This document shows, piece by piece, positions 1-9,416 of a stretch of 64,000 nt of DNA. The notes beneath the pieces were generated by a model that did no database searches, was not told the origin of the DNA, and was given only the letters and a program-made list of their open reading frames with translations. The stretch lies in assembly GCA_948567375.1 (NCBI GenBank), contig OX419757.1:68014001-68078000 (forward strand). Direction: 5' to 3'. The DNA is from Lunularia cruciata. Its lineage: Eukaryota > Streptophyta > Marchantiopsida > Lunulariales > Lunulariaceae. Position 1 is the first letter of the stretch. Each line of letters opens with the position of its first letter. The translations under genes were made by a program, and so were the position numbers.

Positions 1-30
1 GAGATTTAGATATGCTAGAACTATTGCTTA

Positions 31-770
31 GTGGGTAGGTGTAATACCAATATCTAGAAAGATGATCTAGAGATGAAATATGTTTTGGTAACATCTATAA
101 GGATGTTATACATGAGGGACTAAGTAGATAAACTAGTGGTATCACCAAAAGAGTACTTTTACCAATAGGCTAGAAATCAAAACATGCTTGGAAACTTTAG
201 AATCAATAGCTAGGCATATGATCTAGAGATGAAACTTTGGGTGGTGACATTTGGAAGGATGTTACACATGATGGAGAACATAGATCAGATAGAGGTATCA
301 CCAAAAGAGCACTTCTATATAATAAGGCAGAAGCCAAAAATAGCTTGAAAACGTTAAAGCCATTTTTGGGGGCCTAAACAAATGAATTAGGCCTAAAAAA
401 TGGAAAAGATTTCTCCTCCTTAAGGACAAAAGGCTTGCCTTTTCCCCCTATAGTTTGTCTCATCAAGAGCTTTACAATGGTACCTTACCCATGCAATTCT
501 GAGCTTCCTACAAGAATATTCCCTAAATATTCCCTTTGGTCCAACTAGATAGGACAAGGATTGACATGTCACCCATCCAAACAACTAATCCAAGGATAGA
601 ACTTGTTGATAGGTCACCAATCCATGTATCTGATCCAAGGGTGGAGCTTCTTTTGAGAGGATCTTCTTTGCTATATAAAAGAGAAGGTGCTCCTTTGGGG
701 CATCAAAGGATTGAGTGCAAAATCTATGTTTTCTCTCTTGAAGAGTTCTCTTGTCCTTGGAGTATTAAAT
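31..770 (+). repeat. H repeat, copy 1 (LTR-like or DNA-transposon 5' end)
   Basis: Starts TGTAATACC and matches, over its whole length, the reverse complement of 39113-39847. Its first 320 bases hold two diverged copies of a subterminal repeat (about 31-200 and 200-350), each with the phrase GGTATCACCAAAAGAG. A TATA box (TATATAAA, 672-679) sits about 100 bases before the end. The right edge is mutated (ATTAAA where the other copy has ATTACA). TG...CA ends and the promoter suit an LTR. The transposase remnant beginning 30 bases downstream would equally suit the promoter end of a DNA transposon. No clean target duplication decides it. Confidence 0.55.
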
Positions 771-802
771 AGGAGTATGCACATTTGCATAGGTACTTAG
801 AA

Positions 803-1099
803 CACAGAGTTACATTCCCTCATAGACAAGAATTTGTGATTAAATATTTTAGAGGCCTAGATATGGAGGCTTTCCACCAATTGACTAGAATGGACAATGA
901 TTCTTTTTCAACATTAGTAGATCTAATAAAGGATCATAGGGTATTTCAAAAGAAATACTAATGGGAGAAAACACTGGTGTGGATCCAAGTAGCTCTTGCT
1001 CTTGATATATTTGGGCATCATGGCAATGGAGCTTGTGTTGCAAGTGAGTTTAACATTTCAAGCACTAGAGGAGGTTCAATAATTGCCTTTATAGATTGA
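803..1099 (+). pseudogene. PIF/Harbinger-like transposase N-terminal remnant
   Basis: One frame of 98 codons with a single internal stop near 960 translates to a segment resembling the N-terminal part of PIF/Harbinger-type DDE transposases. It has the RMDNDSFSTLVDLI stretch, then WIQVALALDIFGHHGNGA and FNIS, the place where the family has its helix-turn-helix (a pattern like LA-AL--FGH-GN-A followed by FGIS-GTV). The catalytic DDE domain is absent: the frame ends at a TGA and H-repeat sequence resumes at 1150. The assignment is from recalled family pattern only, so moderate. Confidence 0.5.
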
Positions 1100-1149
1100 G
1101 TCATGATAGTCATATTAAACTTGACGAGGAGTCAAGTGGTAGAGCTTGA

Positions 1150-1275
1150 TGTAATACAAATGGATAGACACATTATCTAGAGGTGAAAATTGGTTTGGTA
1201 ACATATGGGAGGATGTTATATATGATAGACTAAGTAGATTAGATATAGGTATCACCAAAAGATATGCTTCCCGAC
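1150..1275 (+). repeat. H repeat fragment, second copy
   Basis: Begins TGTAATACA and follows the first 120 bases of the H repeat (ATTATCTAGAGGTGAAAA, then GGTATCACCAAAAGA), then breaks off. With copy 1 at 31-770 it brackets the transposase remnant in direct orientation, as LTRs bracket an internal region. Confidence 0.5.
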
Positions 1276-1499
1276 TATCCTTCTATGCAAATATACCCCC
1301 AACTGCCCCACTTATGTTATATATGATGAATGTCTTGTACGGAAGGAAAGTGAGGCGGTTGGGGGCACATCATTGTAGTAAAGAGATATAGAATATTGGA
1401 TGGATCTTCATGTATGATGGTAGCTCAAGGTGGTATACCGTGCATCAATTTGACAAAGAATGGAGAAAGGTCCAATAAAACAAGGTCTAAGCTTACGAG

Positions 1500-2637
1500 G
1501 ACCAACTAATGTGAGACTGGTGGTTGATAGCCAAACTTGATCTCCAACTTTGAACTCTATGTGTTGGCAGTGCGCATCTACATATTGATTCTATCAATTT
1601 TGGGCAATCTACAACCTGTGCTTGGTGTTCTCCACACCTTGTTGGATTCTAGAAACAAAAGTGTTGATAATGTCAACCTTGGTAGCCACCGGACAGACCT
1701 TCATCAAGCTCGGAGGTGTGAAAAGATGCTCTCCATACATGAGGAAGAACAATGTGACCTATGTGGAGGCATTCATTGAATTGTTGTAAGCAATTCCACC
1801 AATGGGAGTAAGGTGTCCCACCTCTCTTGCTCATCTAAGATGAAGCCACGTAGCATGTCCTCAACAATACAATTTGCACACTTTGTTTGTCCATTGGTTT
1901 GTGGATGGTAAGCTATGGAAATAGCCAATTTGGTTTTGAAGAAACCAAATAGTGTTCTCCAAAATAAACTAGTGAATTTAGTGCCTCTAGCTATGATGAG
2001 CACTCAAGATAGGCCATGGTGAAAGAAAACAACATCTAAGTACAATTGAGCTAGCTATAGGGCAGTCATGTCCTTGGTGATAGGATGCACATGAATCATT
2101 TTATTGAGTTGGTCGACAAAGACTACAATGGAGTCCAACCTTGAGGTGGTATTGGACAATTCACAAACCAAATCCATGCTTACCTATTCCTAACGTTGTG
2201 TAGGAGTGGGAAGGAGTTGAAGGAGTCATGTGGGAGCTTGATTAGAAGCTTTATTCTGTTGACAAAGTAGGCCAGTCCAAACATATTCCATTGCTCATCT
2301 TGGGCCAATAGTAATGGCATTTGATTGCATCCAAAGTCTTGTCGACTCCAATGTGACCTACAATGGCAGAATCATGACATTCTGCTAGGATGGTGGTTCT
2401 TATATCCATAACATCTAGGATCCATAACTTGACATCAAGAAAGGTGAGTACTTGGGTCCTAGTGACACCTTTGGATGATTGAGCACCTACAATCTGTGGA
2501 TCCATTTTTGTAGCAATATGAATCCTTGGCCAAAATTTAAGGTTCATATTGACCTCCACCATTAGATTGTTTGCCATTGGCATTCGGGTGAATGCATCTA
2601 CAAGTTGCTTCTTGCTTTCCACATATGTTATTGTCAT
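1500..2637 (-). pseudogene. D integrase remnant
   Basis: The zinc-binding N-terminus is partly readable (AIVGHIGVDKTLDAIKCHYYWPKM, about 2275-2375). The catalytic core shows SIAYHPQTNGQTKCAN (about 1880-1925), where the catalytic glutamate of the family's QTER is lysine. The C-terminal VGDQVW and GPFSI blocks, typical of gypsy integrases, are readable on the minus strand at about 1450-1560. Confidence 0.7.
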
Positions 2638-2639
2638 GT

Positions 2640-3981
2640 TGAATTATTATCTCCACTTGCACACCAAATCTATCAATGAGAAAGATCTTTTTGTGTCTTG
2701 AGGTAGACTAGAGGTTTGTGGTTTATCTCCACTACAAATACTTCATACCAAGATATTGTTTCCCATGCTTGGTTGCAAGGACACTGGCCAACTCTTCTTG
2801 TTTGGTGGTGTGACATTTGTATTCTGTTGGTAATAATTTACAAGAGAAATATGCAATTGGATGCCATCCATCATGCCACTCTTGTTGTAGGATTGCTCCT
2901 ATTGCTATGCTTGATACATCAGTAGTCAACTTGATTGGATTTTTGGGTGATACCATTTCAAGATTGATGCATATATTAATACATCTTTCAATTCCTCAAA
3001 TGCCAATTCTTGTGCAGTTTTCCACATCCACTTCTTCTCCATGCCCAATAGTGTTGTTAGAGACCTACAATCTTGGAGAAGTCCTCTACAAAGATGATAA
3101 AATCCTATCAATCCCAAGAAACTCTTGAGTTGATTTTGATCTTCTAGAGCACCCCATTTCTCAATGACATCTACTTTATCTGTAAACACTTAAATACCTT
3201 CTATACTTACTCTATACCAAAGTAATCTACTTTAGATTTGCCAAATTTGCAATTTGAGATTTTGGCATAGAATTGATTTTGCTGTAGAATCTGAAGGACT
3301 TCTTGCAGATGTTGCTTATGCTTTGTCATCATCCTATTGTAGACTAAGATGTCGTCAAAGAAAATGATAATAGATTTATCCAAAGATGAAATATGTCATT
3401 CATCAAACTCATGAAAGTGGTTGAAGCGTTGGTGAGGCCAACGGCATCACCAAGTACTCAAAGTGACCATACTTTGTTTGAAAGGCCATTTTGTATATGT
3501 CTTCCTTTAGAATCCTAATTTGGTTGTAACCGTTCCACAAATTATGTTTGGTGAAGTGCTTTGCCTCGTTGAGTTGATCAAAAAGTCATCTATGCAAGGT
3601 ATTGGGTATTTATTCTTCATTGTTTGTTGATTTAGTCCTTGGTAGTCAATGCACATGCGTATTGTTTTGTACTTCTTCTTCAAAAACAATACAAGAGCCC
3701 CATATGGTTATATGTTGGGCTGGATAAACCCTTTTTGCAACATATCCTTGATTTGAGCCTTACATTCTTCCAACTCATGAGGTGGGTAGTTGATATGGGG
3801 CCTTACAAGGAAGTGTCTTCCCATGAAATATCTCAATTTTATGATCTACTCTCCTTTTTGGTGGTAAAACTAAGGGTAATTCATATGGAAAGACATCTTG
3901 AAACTCATTGACCACATCTTTCAATTTCTCAAGAATTTGTCCATTGTATTGAGCACTATGGAATTCTCTTATTAGATCCAT
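2640..3981 (-). pseudogene. D reverse transcriptase and RNase H remnant
   Basis: Fragments in several frames: [20 protein letters not shown] (RT fingers, equivalent to [11 protein letters not shown]) near 3600-3660; the connection block KSFLGLIGFYHLC near 3080-3120; and the RNase H start LTTDVSSIAIGAILQQ near 2880-2925. The DD-motif region (about 3330-3380) is out of frame. No intact RT remains. Confidence 0.7.
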
Positions 3982-3996
3982 GAAACATCTATCTAT

Positions 3997-4445
3997 CTAT
4001 CCAATAGATGTGGTCTTTATGACATAGAGAGATAGCTCTTGCCTTTGTGATCTTTCTTTAACCCCAAAGATCTTCCATTGACTAGTCCTTACTACTTTCT
4101 TTCTCCAATCCACCATGGGATTGTAGTGCTCTATCCACGTCATGCCTAGGATTGCATCATAATGAGCTACCGTATCACTTGCCACTCAATTTCTTCTTGA
4201 TACTATCCTATAGAGAGTGCTATCTTTCTAGGTAATGACTCAATCCTCTTTGTCTTACCATTAGGTAACTTTACTTCATCATTCTCATCCTTCTCTAGTT
4301 CCGTCTTCAACCTTATTGCAATAGAGCGAGATAAGAAAATGTTTGTTGCTCTAGAGTCTATTAATACACTCATTGTATTTCCTTCTAGGACTCCATATAT
4401 AACAATCAGTTGTGCATTTGTCTTCTTCCACCTTTGCACACTCAT
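3997..4445 (-). pseudogene. D protease remnant
   Basis: Aspartic protease of a gypsy polyprotein. The active-site triad reads DSR in LIDSRATNIF where the family has DSGAT, so glycine is replaced and the enzyme should be dead. The downstream YDAILGMTWIEHYNP segment is the usual second conserved block (ILGM-WL). A frame break lies between about 4203 and 4185. Confidence 0.7.
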
Positions 4446-4651
4446 CCTCTTCCTCCACCCGCTTTAACTCTTCTTGATTGAGCCAATAAGACCACAAAGT
4501 ACATTTACTAGCAATCTTTGTTTTCAAATGTGATTTTTGCATCCTCCTTTTCAATTTATCTGTCCATGTGATTCAAATATTACATGTATGGAGGCCAAGG
4601 GCCTCTAGGATAATGAGCACAATAATTGATGGCTATATGTCCAACCCGACA

Positions 4652-5722
4652 TGTAATACTCATTGTGCATGTATGTGCTATTGTGATATTTAGTTTGGTA
4701 TTATAAGTACTTGAGAGATATTATTCATATAGAGATAAAGGATTGTTCTACATTGATCATGATTAGCTAAATTTATTCATAGCTAAGATAGAGGGACCTT
4801 ACTTTAGAGGAAGTGGAAAGATGACCAACACTATTTTGGATTTCTAGTGTATTGACTTGGTATTATTCCTAGGTGTTTGGCCTTGAGGAAAGAGTTGAGA
4901 GCTCTTGATCCCATAGTGCTTTTTGTTTTAGATTCTTCTATAGTCCAAGGATAGCCCATGTGAAGGAATCTTTAGCTTAGTGGTTTGGTCGGTAACACCT
5001 ATTTGTGCATGTGTGTGCTATTGTGATATTTAGTTTGGTATTATAAGTACTTGAGAGATATTATTTATATAGAGATAAATGATAGTTCTACATTAGTCAT
5101 GATTAGCTAAAGTTAGTCATAGCTAGGATAGAAGGGATCTTACTTTAGAGGAAGTAGAAAAGATGAACACCACTATTTTGGATTCTAGTGTATTGACTTG
5201 GTATTATTCTAAATGTTTGGCTTTGGCTAAAGAGTTGAGAACTCTTAACCCACAAGCCTTTTTGTTTTGGATTTTTTTATAGTCCAAGGATAACCCATGT
5301 GAAGGAATCTTTGACTTATTGGTTGAGTCAAGATAAAACCATATGCTTAGGAGAATATTCCCATGAGAATGAATATTCTTTTAATTCTTTGACTTTACTA
5401 GACTTTTAGCCTAGTAACTTGAGTTACTCCAATAATTAGTAACTTTGCTACATAACTATTTCACAAGTATATAAACTAGGGGTGATGAAGTACTCATCAT
5501 CCTTTCATTTGTAACTATCTCTAGAGAAGACATTGCTCAAGACATTACTCACTAGTGAACTCAATGAGAGCATTGAGTTCTCTAGTGAGCAATATCTTGA
5601 GTCTTGGAGTGTTAGCCTCGGAGGAGTATGATGGAGTTGAGGTTCTTTGCCTTCTTAGTCCATGGTGCGCTACCATAATAGTCATAAAGGTTTATCCTAA
5701 GTGAGATACAAGCTGGCTCACA
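4652..5722 (+). repeat. B 5' LTR with a 339-bp internal tandem duplication
   Basis: Aligns to the 3' LTR (29532-30212), but its first 339 bases are present twice in direct order (4652-4990 and 4991-5329), making this LTR 1071 bases against 681. TATA box TATATAAA at 5468-5475. Right end GGCTCACA at 5722, equal to GGCTTACA in the 3' LTR. About 60 bases after the TATA box there is a 30-bp foldback not seen in the other copies. Confidence 0.8.
5536..5601. repeat. Foldback in the B 5' LTR
   Basis: Arms 5536-5565 and 5572-5601 are reverse complements over 30 bases with three mismatches and a 6-base loop. It lies downstream of the LTR TATA box, so the transcript could form a hairpin. The other B LTRs (29532, 47165, 49833, 61094) have only one arm, so this is a local inverted duplication. 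Confidence 0.85.
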
Positions 5723-6544
5723 TTTTTGGTATTATTATCAAGACCTCTCTAGAAGGTAAGATAATGTTCTACATACAATTCTACATTAGACAGAAGGACA
5801 TTACGAGAGTTCACTTAGAGAGAACATTATAGGGAGAGAGAGCTAAACTTATGTTAGAGAACCAAGATCTATTTGTATAACCTATAGTTCATTATGCTAT
5901 TTTTGAGGTGATATTGTACATCTTGTACATATTAGAGGATTTGGAGAGATTATATGCGGTGGATTGCAGATTTTGGGGATTTTAGTGATTTTGGGCAAAA
6001 TCTCAAGTTTGAAATCTGGACTTGAAATTTCTACATATGATAGTTTGGTTTATCCTACAATTAGTACACTTGGAATTATTGTAAGAGCTAGTACATGTAC
6101 TAAGCTAGAATTTTTTGAAAGTCGATAAGGTAAATTACTCTTGAAACTAAATGCTCTTAAAAAATTATACAGAGTCTGCCATTTCTTCAATGTTTAGTGG
6201 ATTATTCTGAAAATTTCCAAGAAAATTCAATGTATAGTATTTTACCTTTTGGCTCAAGAATTAGAGAAAAATCATTCATGCACAAAAAGTTATGAGTTTT
6301 TAAAGTGAGAGGGGTGGTTTTCAAACCAAATCTGAAATATGTGTGTTGAATAGAAAGATGCCAAAATGGTTTGATAAAAAGATCATCAAATTTTTAGGGG
6401 AAGACACCTTGTGGTTGTTATCAACTTTTAAAATTTTTAGAGGATTGTGAGATACCAATTGAGAGAATTTAGTGATATTGTGAGGAGTGGTCAATTCTAC
6501 AAAATTGAGATCTCATGCATGAGGAGTGTGAGAGCAACAAAAAC
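5723..6544 (+). other. B leader, no gene seen
   Basis: Lies between the B 5' LTR and the A2 insertion. It begins TTTTTGGTATTATTATC, which has only the first six or seven bases of the usual tRNA-Met primer site, so the primer is uncertain. No open frame of interest. It continues after A2 at about 17638. Confidence 0.6.
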
Positions 6545-6981
6545 TGTAACAATATGGAGTTTAGCAACAAAGTTAGTCGGGTTTACAAAGTAGCACATAA
6601 GACAAATTAGCCTAGAATATTCTAGAAGTATGTAGGAAGCTTCTTTGGAAGCTTCCCAGCTAGCTTAGCTTGCACCTCAAGTAAGTAGCTTCTAGAAGGA
6701 AGCTTCTAGAAGCTTCCAACTAGCTTAGCTTGCACACCAAGTAGGCGGCTTCTAGAAGGAAGCTTCTTGAGAAGCTTCTCAGGGCCTTGTATGATACCTA
6801 TAAATACCAAAGCCAAAGCTCATGCTAGGCATTCAGAGTTTTCCCACATTCAAGATCATATTCAATTTCCAAAACCCGAGGTGTTTGAAGGCAAGAATCT
6901 TCCGGACACAATGGAGAATTTTGTATTTGATTGTGAATGTTACTTTGAAGCCACCAATCTTCAAGATGAATGGAAATAGAT
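6545..6981 (+). repeat. A2 5' LTR, truncated and fused to a gag fragment
   Basis: Bases 6545 to about 6854 are family A LTR with TATAAATA box. From about 6855 the sequence is gag, matching 7972-8100 of A1. The LTR's right end, primer site and leader are missing; the break falls at a short shared CAAGAT-like sequence, suggesting microhomology-driven deletion. The gag fragment ends at the A1 insertion point. Confidence 0.8.
6699..6716 (+). promoter_or_regulatory. Heat-shock-element-like array in the A2 5' LTR
   Basis: GAAGCTTCTAGAAGCTTC is four perfectly alternating GAA/TTC units with two-base spacing, the consensus form of a heat-shock element (nGAAnnTTCnnGAAn). A further TTCTAGAA precedes it at 6690-6697. 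It lies upstream of the LTR TATA box. Function is inferred only. Confidence 0.6.
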
Positions 6982-7125
6982 TGTAACAATATGGAGTTTA
7001 GTGACAAAGTTAGTCGGGCTTATGAAGTAGAGAATAAGACAAAATAGCTTAGAATATTCTAGAAGCATTTCAGAAGCTTCTTGGGAAGCTTCCCAACTAG
7101 TTAACTTGCGCCCTAAGCAGGTAGC

Positions 7126-7152
7126 TTCTAGAAGGAAGCTTCTAGAAGCTTC
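7126..7152 (+). promoter_or_regulatory. Heat-shock-element-like array, first unit of the A1 5' LTR
   Basis: TTCTAGAA at 7126-7133 followed by GAAGCTTCTAGAAGCTTC at 7135-7152: alternating GAA/TTC pentamers as bound by heat-shock factor trimers. About 315 bases upstream of the TATA box. Known parallel: heat-activated ONSEN/ATCOPIA78 carries such elements in its LTR. Binding here is inference. Confidence 0.6.
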
Positions 7153-7300
7153 TAACTAGTAACAACATGGAGTTTAGTGACAAAGTTAGTTGGGCTTATG
7201 AAGTAGAGAATAAGACAAAATAGCTTAGAATATTCTAGAAGCATCTCAAAAGCTTCTTGGGAAGCTTCCCAACTGGTTAACTTGCGCCTAAGCAGGTAAC

Positions 7301-7327
7301 TTCTAGAAGGAAGTTTCTAGAAGCTTC
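7301..7327 (+). promoter_or_regulatory. Heat-shock-element-like array, duplicated unit of the A1 5' LTR
   Basis: TTCTAGAA at 7301-7308, then GAAGTTTCTAGAAGCTTC at 7310-7327. Spacing and core GAA/TTC bases are kept; only a spacer base differs from the first unit. About 140 bases upstream of the TATA box at 7468. Confidence 0.55.
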
Positions 7328-7580
7328 TAACTAGCTTAGCTTGCACGCCAAGTAGGCGGCTTCTAGAAGGAAGCTTCTTGAGAAGCTTCCTAGTTAACTT
7401 GGCTTGCACTCCAAGAAAGCGGCTCAAGGAAGCCTCTTGAGAAGCTTCAAGGGTCTTGTATGCTACCTATAAATACCAAGGCCGAAGCTCATGCTAGGCA
7501 TTCGGAGTTTTCCCTCATTCAAGTGTCCCAATGTGAATTTCCATTCTCCTATTTCTCTCCTTGGTTTTGGTCTTTTACAT

Positions 7581-7592
7581 TGGTATTAGAGC
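7581..7592 (+). other. A1 primer-binding site (initiator tRNA-Met type)
   Basis: TGGTATTAGAGC, one base off TGGTATCAGAGC, the usual site complementary to the 3' end of plant initiator tRNA-Met. It starts two bases after the LTR end. Confidence 0.8.
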
Positions 7593-7847
7593 AGGAATGG
7601 GATGGATGGAATTTATGGACCACCAAATCCACTTCCGCCAAACCATTGGGACTTTCATGTCCAAATATTACCAAAGCATCGTTTCACACAATTCATCACC
7701 TCACATTTTGGGCAGGATTTTCTACATATGATCACCGTGTCAGAGGAACCTTTGATACTTCCAGTTGTAACTTATGGAGAACGGTGGACGTGTTGTATCT
7801 ATGTGTTAATCAACTAGATAAATTGAGGGTAGTGGAATAGAGTAGTA

Positions 7848-8694
7848 GTGATGGCGGCAATACCGGATGTTATCCTTGCAATGCAACAACAAATCAAGCA
7901 TCTTACTCGATTGTTGGATGAACAAGACCAGCAACGACAAGAACAGATAGATAGAGCGCCAGTTCAAGATGGAGAAGATCACATTCGATTTCCGAAACCC
8001 AAGGTGTTTGAAGGCAAGAATCTTCCAGGCACAGTGGAGAATTTTGTGTTTGATTGTGAACGTTACTTTGAAGCCACCAATCTTCAAGACGAGCGGAAAC
8101 AAATTCTCTTGGCTTTTAGCTAGTTGGATGGCGTGGCAAAACTTTGGTGGCGATTCGAGTAGAAAGAGCTGAACGACAAATTGTTACACTGATTTTAACA
8201 TGGGCAGAATTCAAGGATGCAATACTACATGAGATAAATTGGCAGAGTTGAGGCAGATTGGCTTAGTGAGAAGCTACATCACACAATTTCAAAATATCAT
8301 CATGCAAATTCCAGATATCCAAGAAGGTGAAGTTCTGGATCGATTTGTGCGAGGATTGAAGTCACAAACCAGATTGGAGGTGACCATGCAAGAGCCATAG
8401 AATGTAGAAGAAGCCATGCAATTGGTTGAGCATTTTGATTCCTTAGTTGCGACAACTTGGTCTCGACCTCGACCTACACAAAACCTACCAATACCACAAG
8501 TGGAAGGACTGGTACCAATGGAGATTGATGCTATCCAACGAAGACCACTTGGCACAATAGATAGAGAAAGATTACAACAAAATGGAGTTTGTTTTTATTG
8601 TTGCCAGTTGGGGCATCGCATTGCTGAATGTCCACTCAAGAATGGACTACCTCAACAAGTTGCCCAAGTGGAGGTTGTGGAGCGGAATGATTAG
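7848..8694 (+). pseudogene. A1 gag
   Basis: Capsid-type gag. It starts with ATG at 7848 or 7851 and a glutamine-rich stretch (MQQQIKHLTRLLDEQDQQRQ, likely coiled coil), then a capsid segment with FPKPKVFEGKN and FVFDCERYFEA. Stops and a frameshift occur at about 8121-8240. It resumes at 8416 and ends in a zinc knuckle CFYCCQLGHRIAEC (C-X2-C-X4-H-X4-C) near 8590-8632, stopping at 8694. Confidence 0.8.
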
Positions 8695-8741
8695 GGAAAC
8701 AAGGAATCCCAGTAGGAGATTTTGAGCCACCTATTGGGAGC

Positions 8742-9095
8742 TTGATTAGTTCCAATGGGATTGAAGGCTCGACCTATGCAAGTCTACTTCACTTGCAAGG
8801 TATGATATCTAATTGGGGCTATAGGATTTTGGTTGATTCTGGAAGTTCAAAGAATTGCATGTTTATGCAAGTAGCAAAGGAATTGGGTATTCCTATCAAG
8901 CCAGTGATCGGAAGTAGTTTGATGATGGCGGATGGTAGAAAAGGTTCTGCATTCCGCACCTCACATCCTGTTACCTTCAAGATTGGAAAGGAGTATTTGG
9001 AGTGTATGAGGTTTGTAGTGGCACCTCTACACTATGATATCATTTTGGGTCTACCTTGGCTTGAACGTCATAAGGTTCAATTTGATTGGACCTGA
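8742..9095 (+). pseudogene. A1 protease
   Basis: Retroviral-type aspartic protease with intact LVDSGSS active site (about residues 30-36 of this frame) and the [13 protein letters not shown] block at its end. A TGA at 9093-9095 separates it from the linker and RT, which in A2 are in one frame. Confidence 0.8.
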
Positions 9096-9179
9096 CGTCA
9101 AATTCAAGTAGAACACCAAGGTAGGAATTTCTGATTAGGTTGTCTGGTACCTCTGAGTAAGACACCTAAGAATAGTCAT

Positions 9180-9359
9180 TCCCAGGATGGAAAGTTTGTT
9201 GAGAAGGTAGCCTTAGAGCAAATCCTGAAGGGAGATGAGTCCCAAGATGGGAAGTTTGCCAGGAAGGCAACCATGGAGCAAGCTTGGAAGAGAGATGAGT
9301 CCCTAGAAGGGAAGTTTGTTAATGAAGCAGCCATAGAGCAAGCTTTGGAGGAAGATAAG
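9180..9359 (+). repeat. 60-bp tandem repeats in the A1 protease-RT linker
   Basis: Three 60-base units coding 20-residue charged repeats (pattern SQDGKF--KA--EQ-LK-DE). The same linker is at 14062-14241 in A2 and, diverged, in A3 (about 34940-35130, minus). It lies between protease and RT and is not part of either domain. Confidence 0.75.
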
Positions 9360-9416
9360 TCTGTATTTGCGGTGTGGATCAAGTTGATTGCACAAGAACA
9401 ATCTGAGGACGGCTAA

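Larger units (their letters stand above)
1340..4651 (-). mobile_element. Element D: decayed Ty3/gypsy retrotransposon, LTRs not seen
   Basis: Read on the minus strand from 4651 down, the order is gag zinc knuckle, protease, reverse transcriptase, RNase H, integrase and the integrase C-terminal (GPY/F) segment, which is Ty3/gypsy order. The 5' end is cut at the knuckle (around 4620-4651) where B's LTR begins. The 3' end fades near 1340. All domains are split by stops and frameshifts. RT residues differ from family A (for example PIPCIDDF rather than PLPRIDDL), so D is a separate family. Confidence 0.8.
6982..7579 (+). repeat. A1 5' LTR with tandem duplication of the array segment
   Basis: TGTAACA...TTTTACA, 598 bases. 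The segment 6984-7158 is repeated at 7159-7334 with a few differences; the same duplication is in the 3' LTR (12344-12519, then 12520 to about 12695), so it was inherited through replication. Other family LTRs (17220-17632, 54768-55181) lack it and are about 413 bases. TATA box TATAAATA at 7468-7475. Confidence 0.9.

Noticed and set aside
536-772. 78-codon frame in H as a gene
   Set aside because: It overlaps the TATA box and leader of the H repeat and is not conserved in the other copy.
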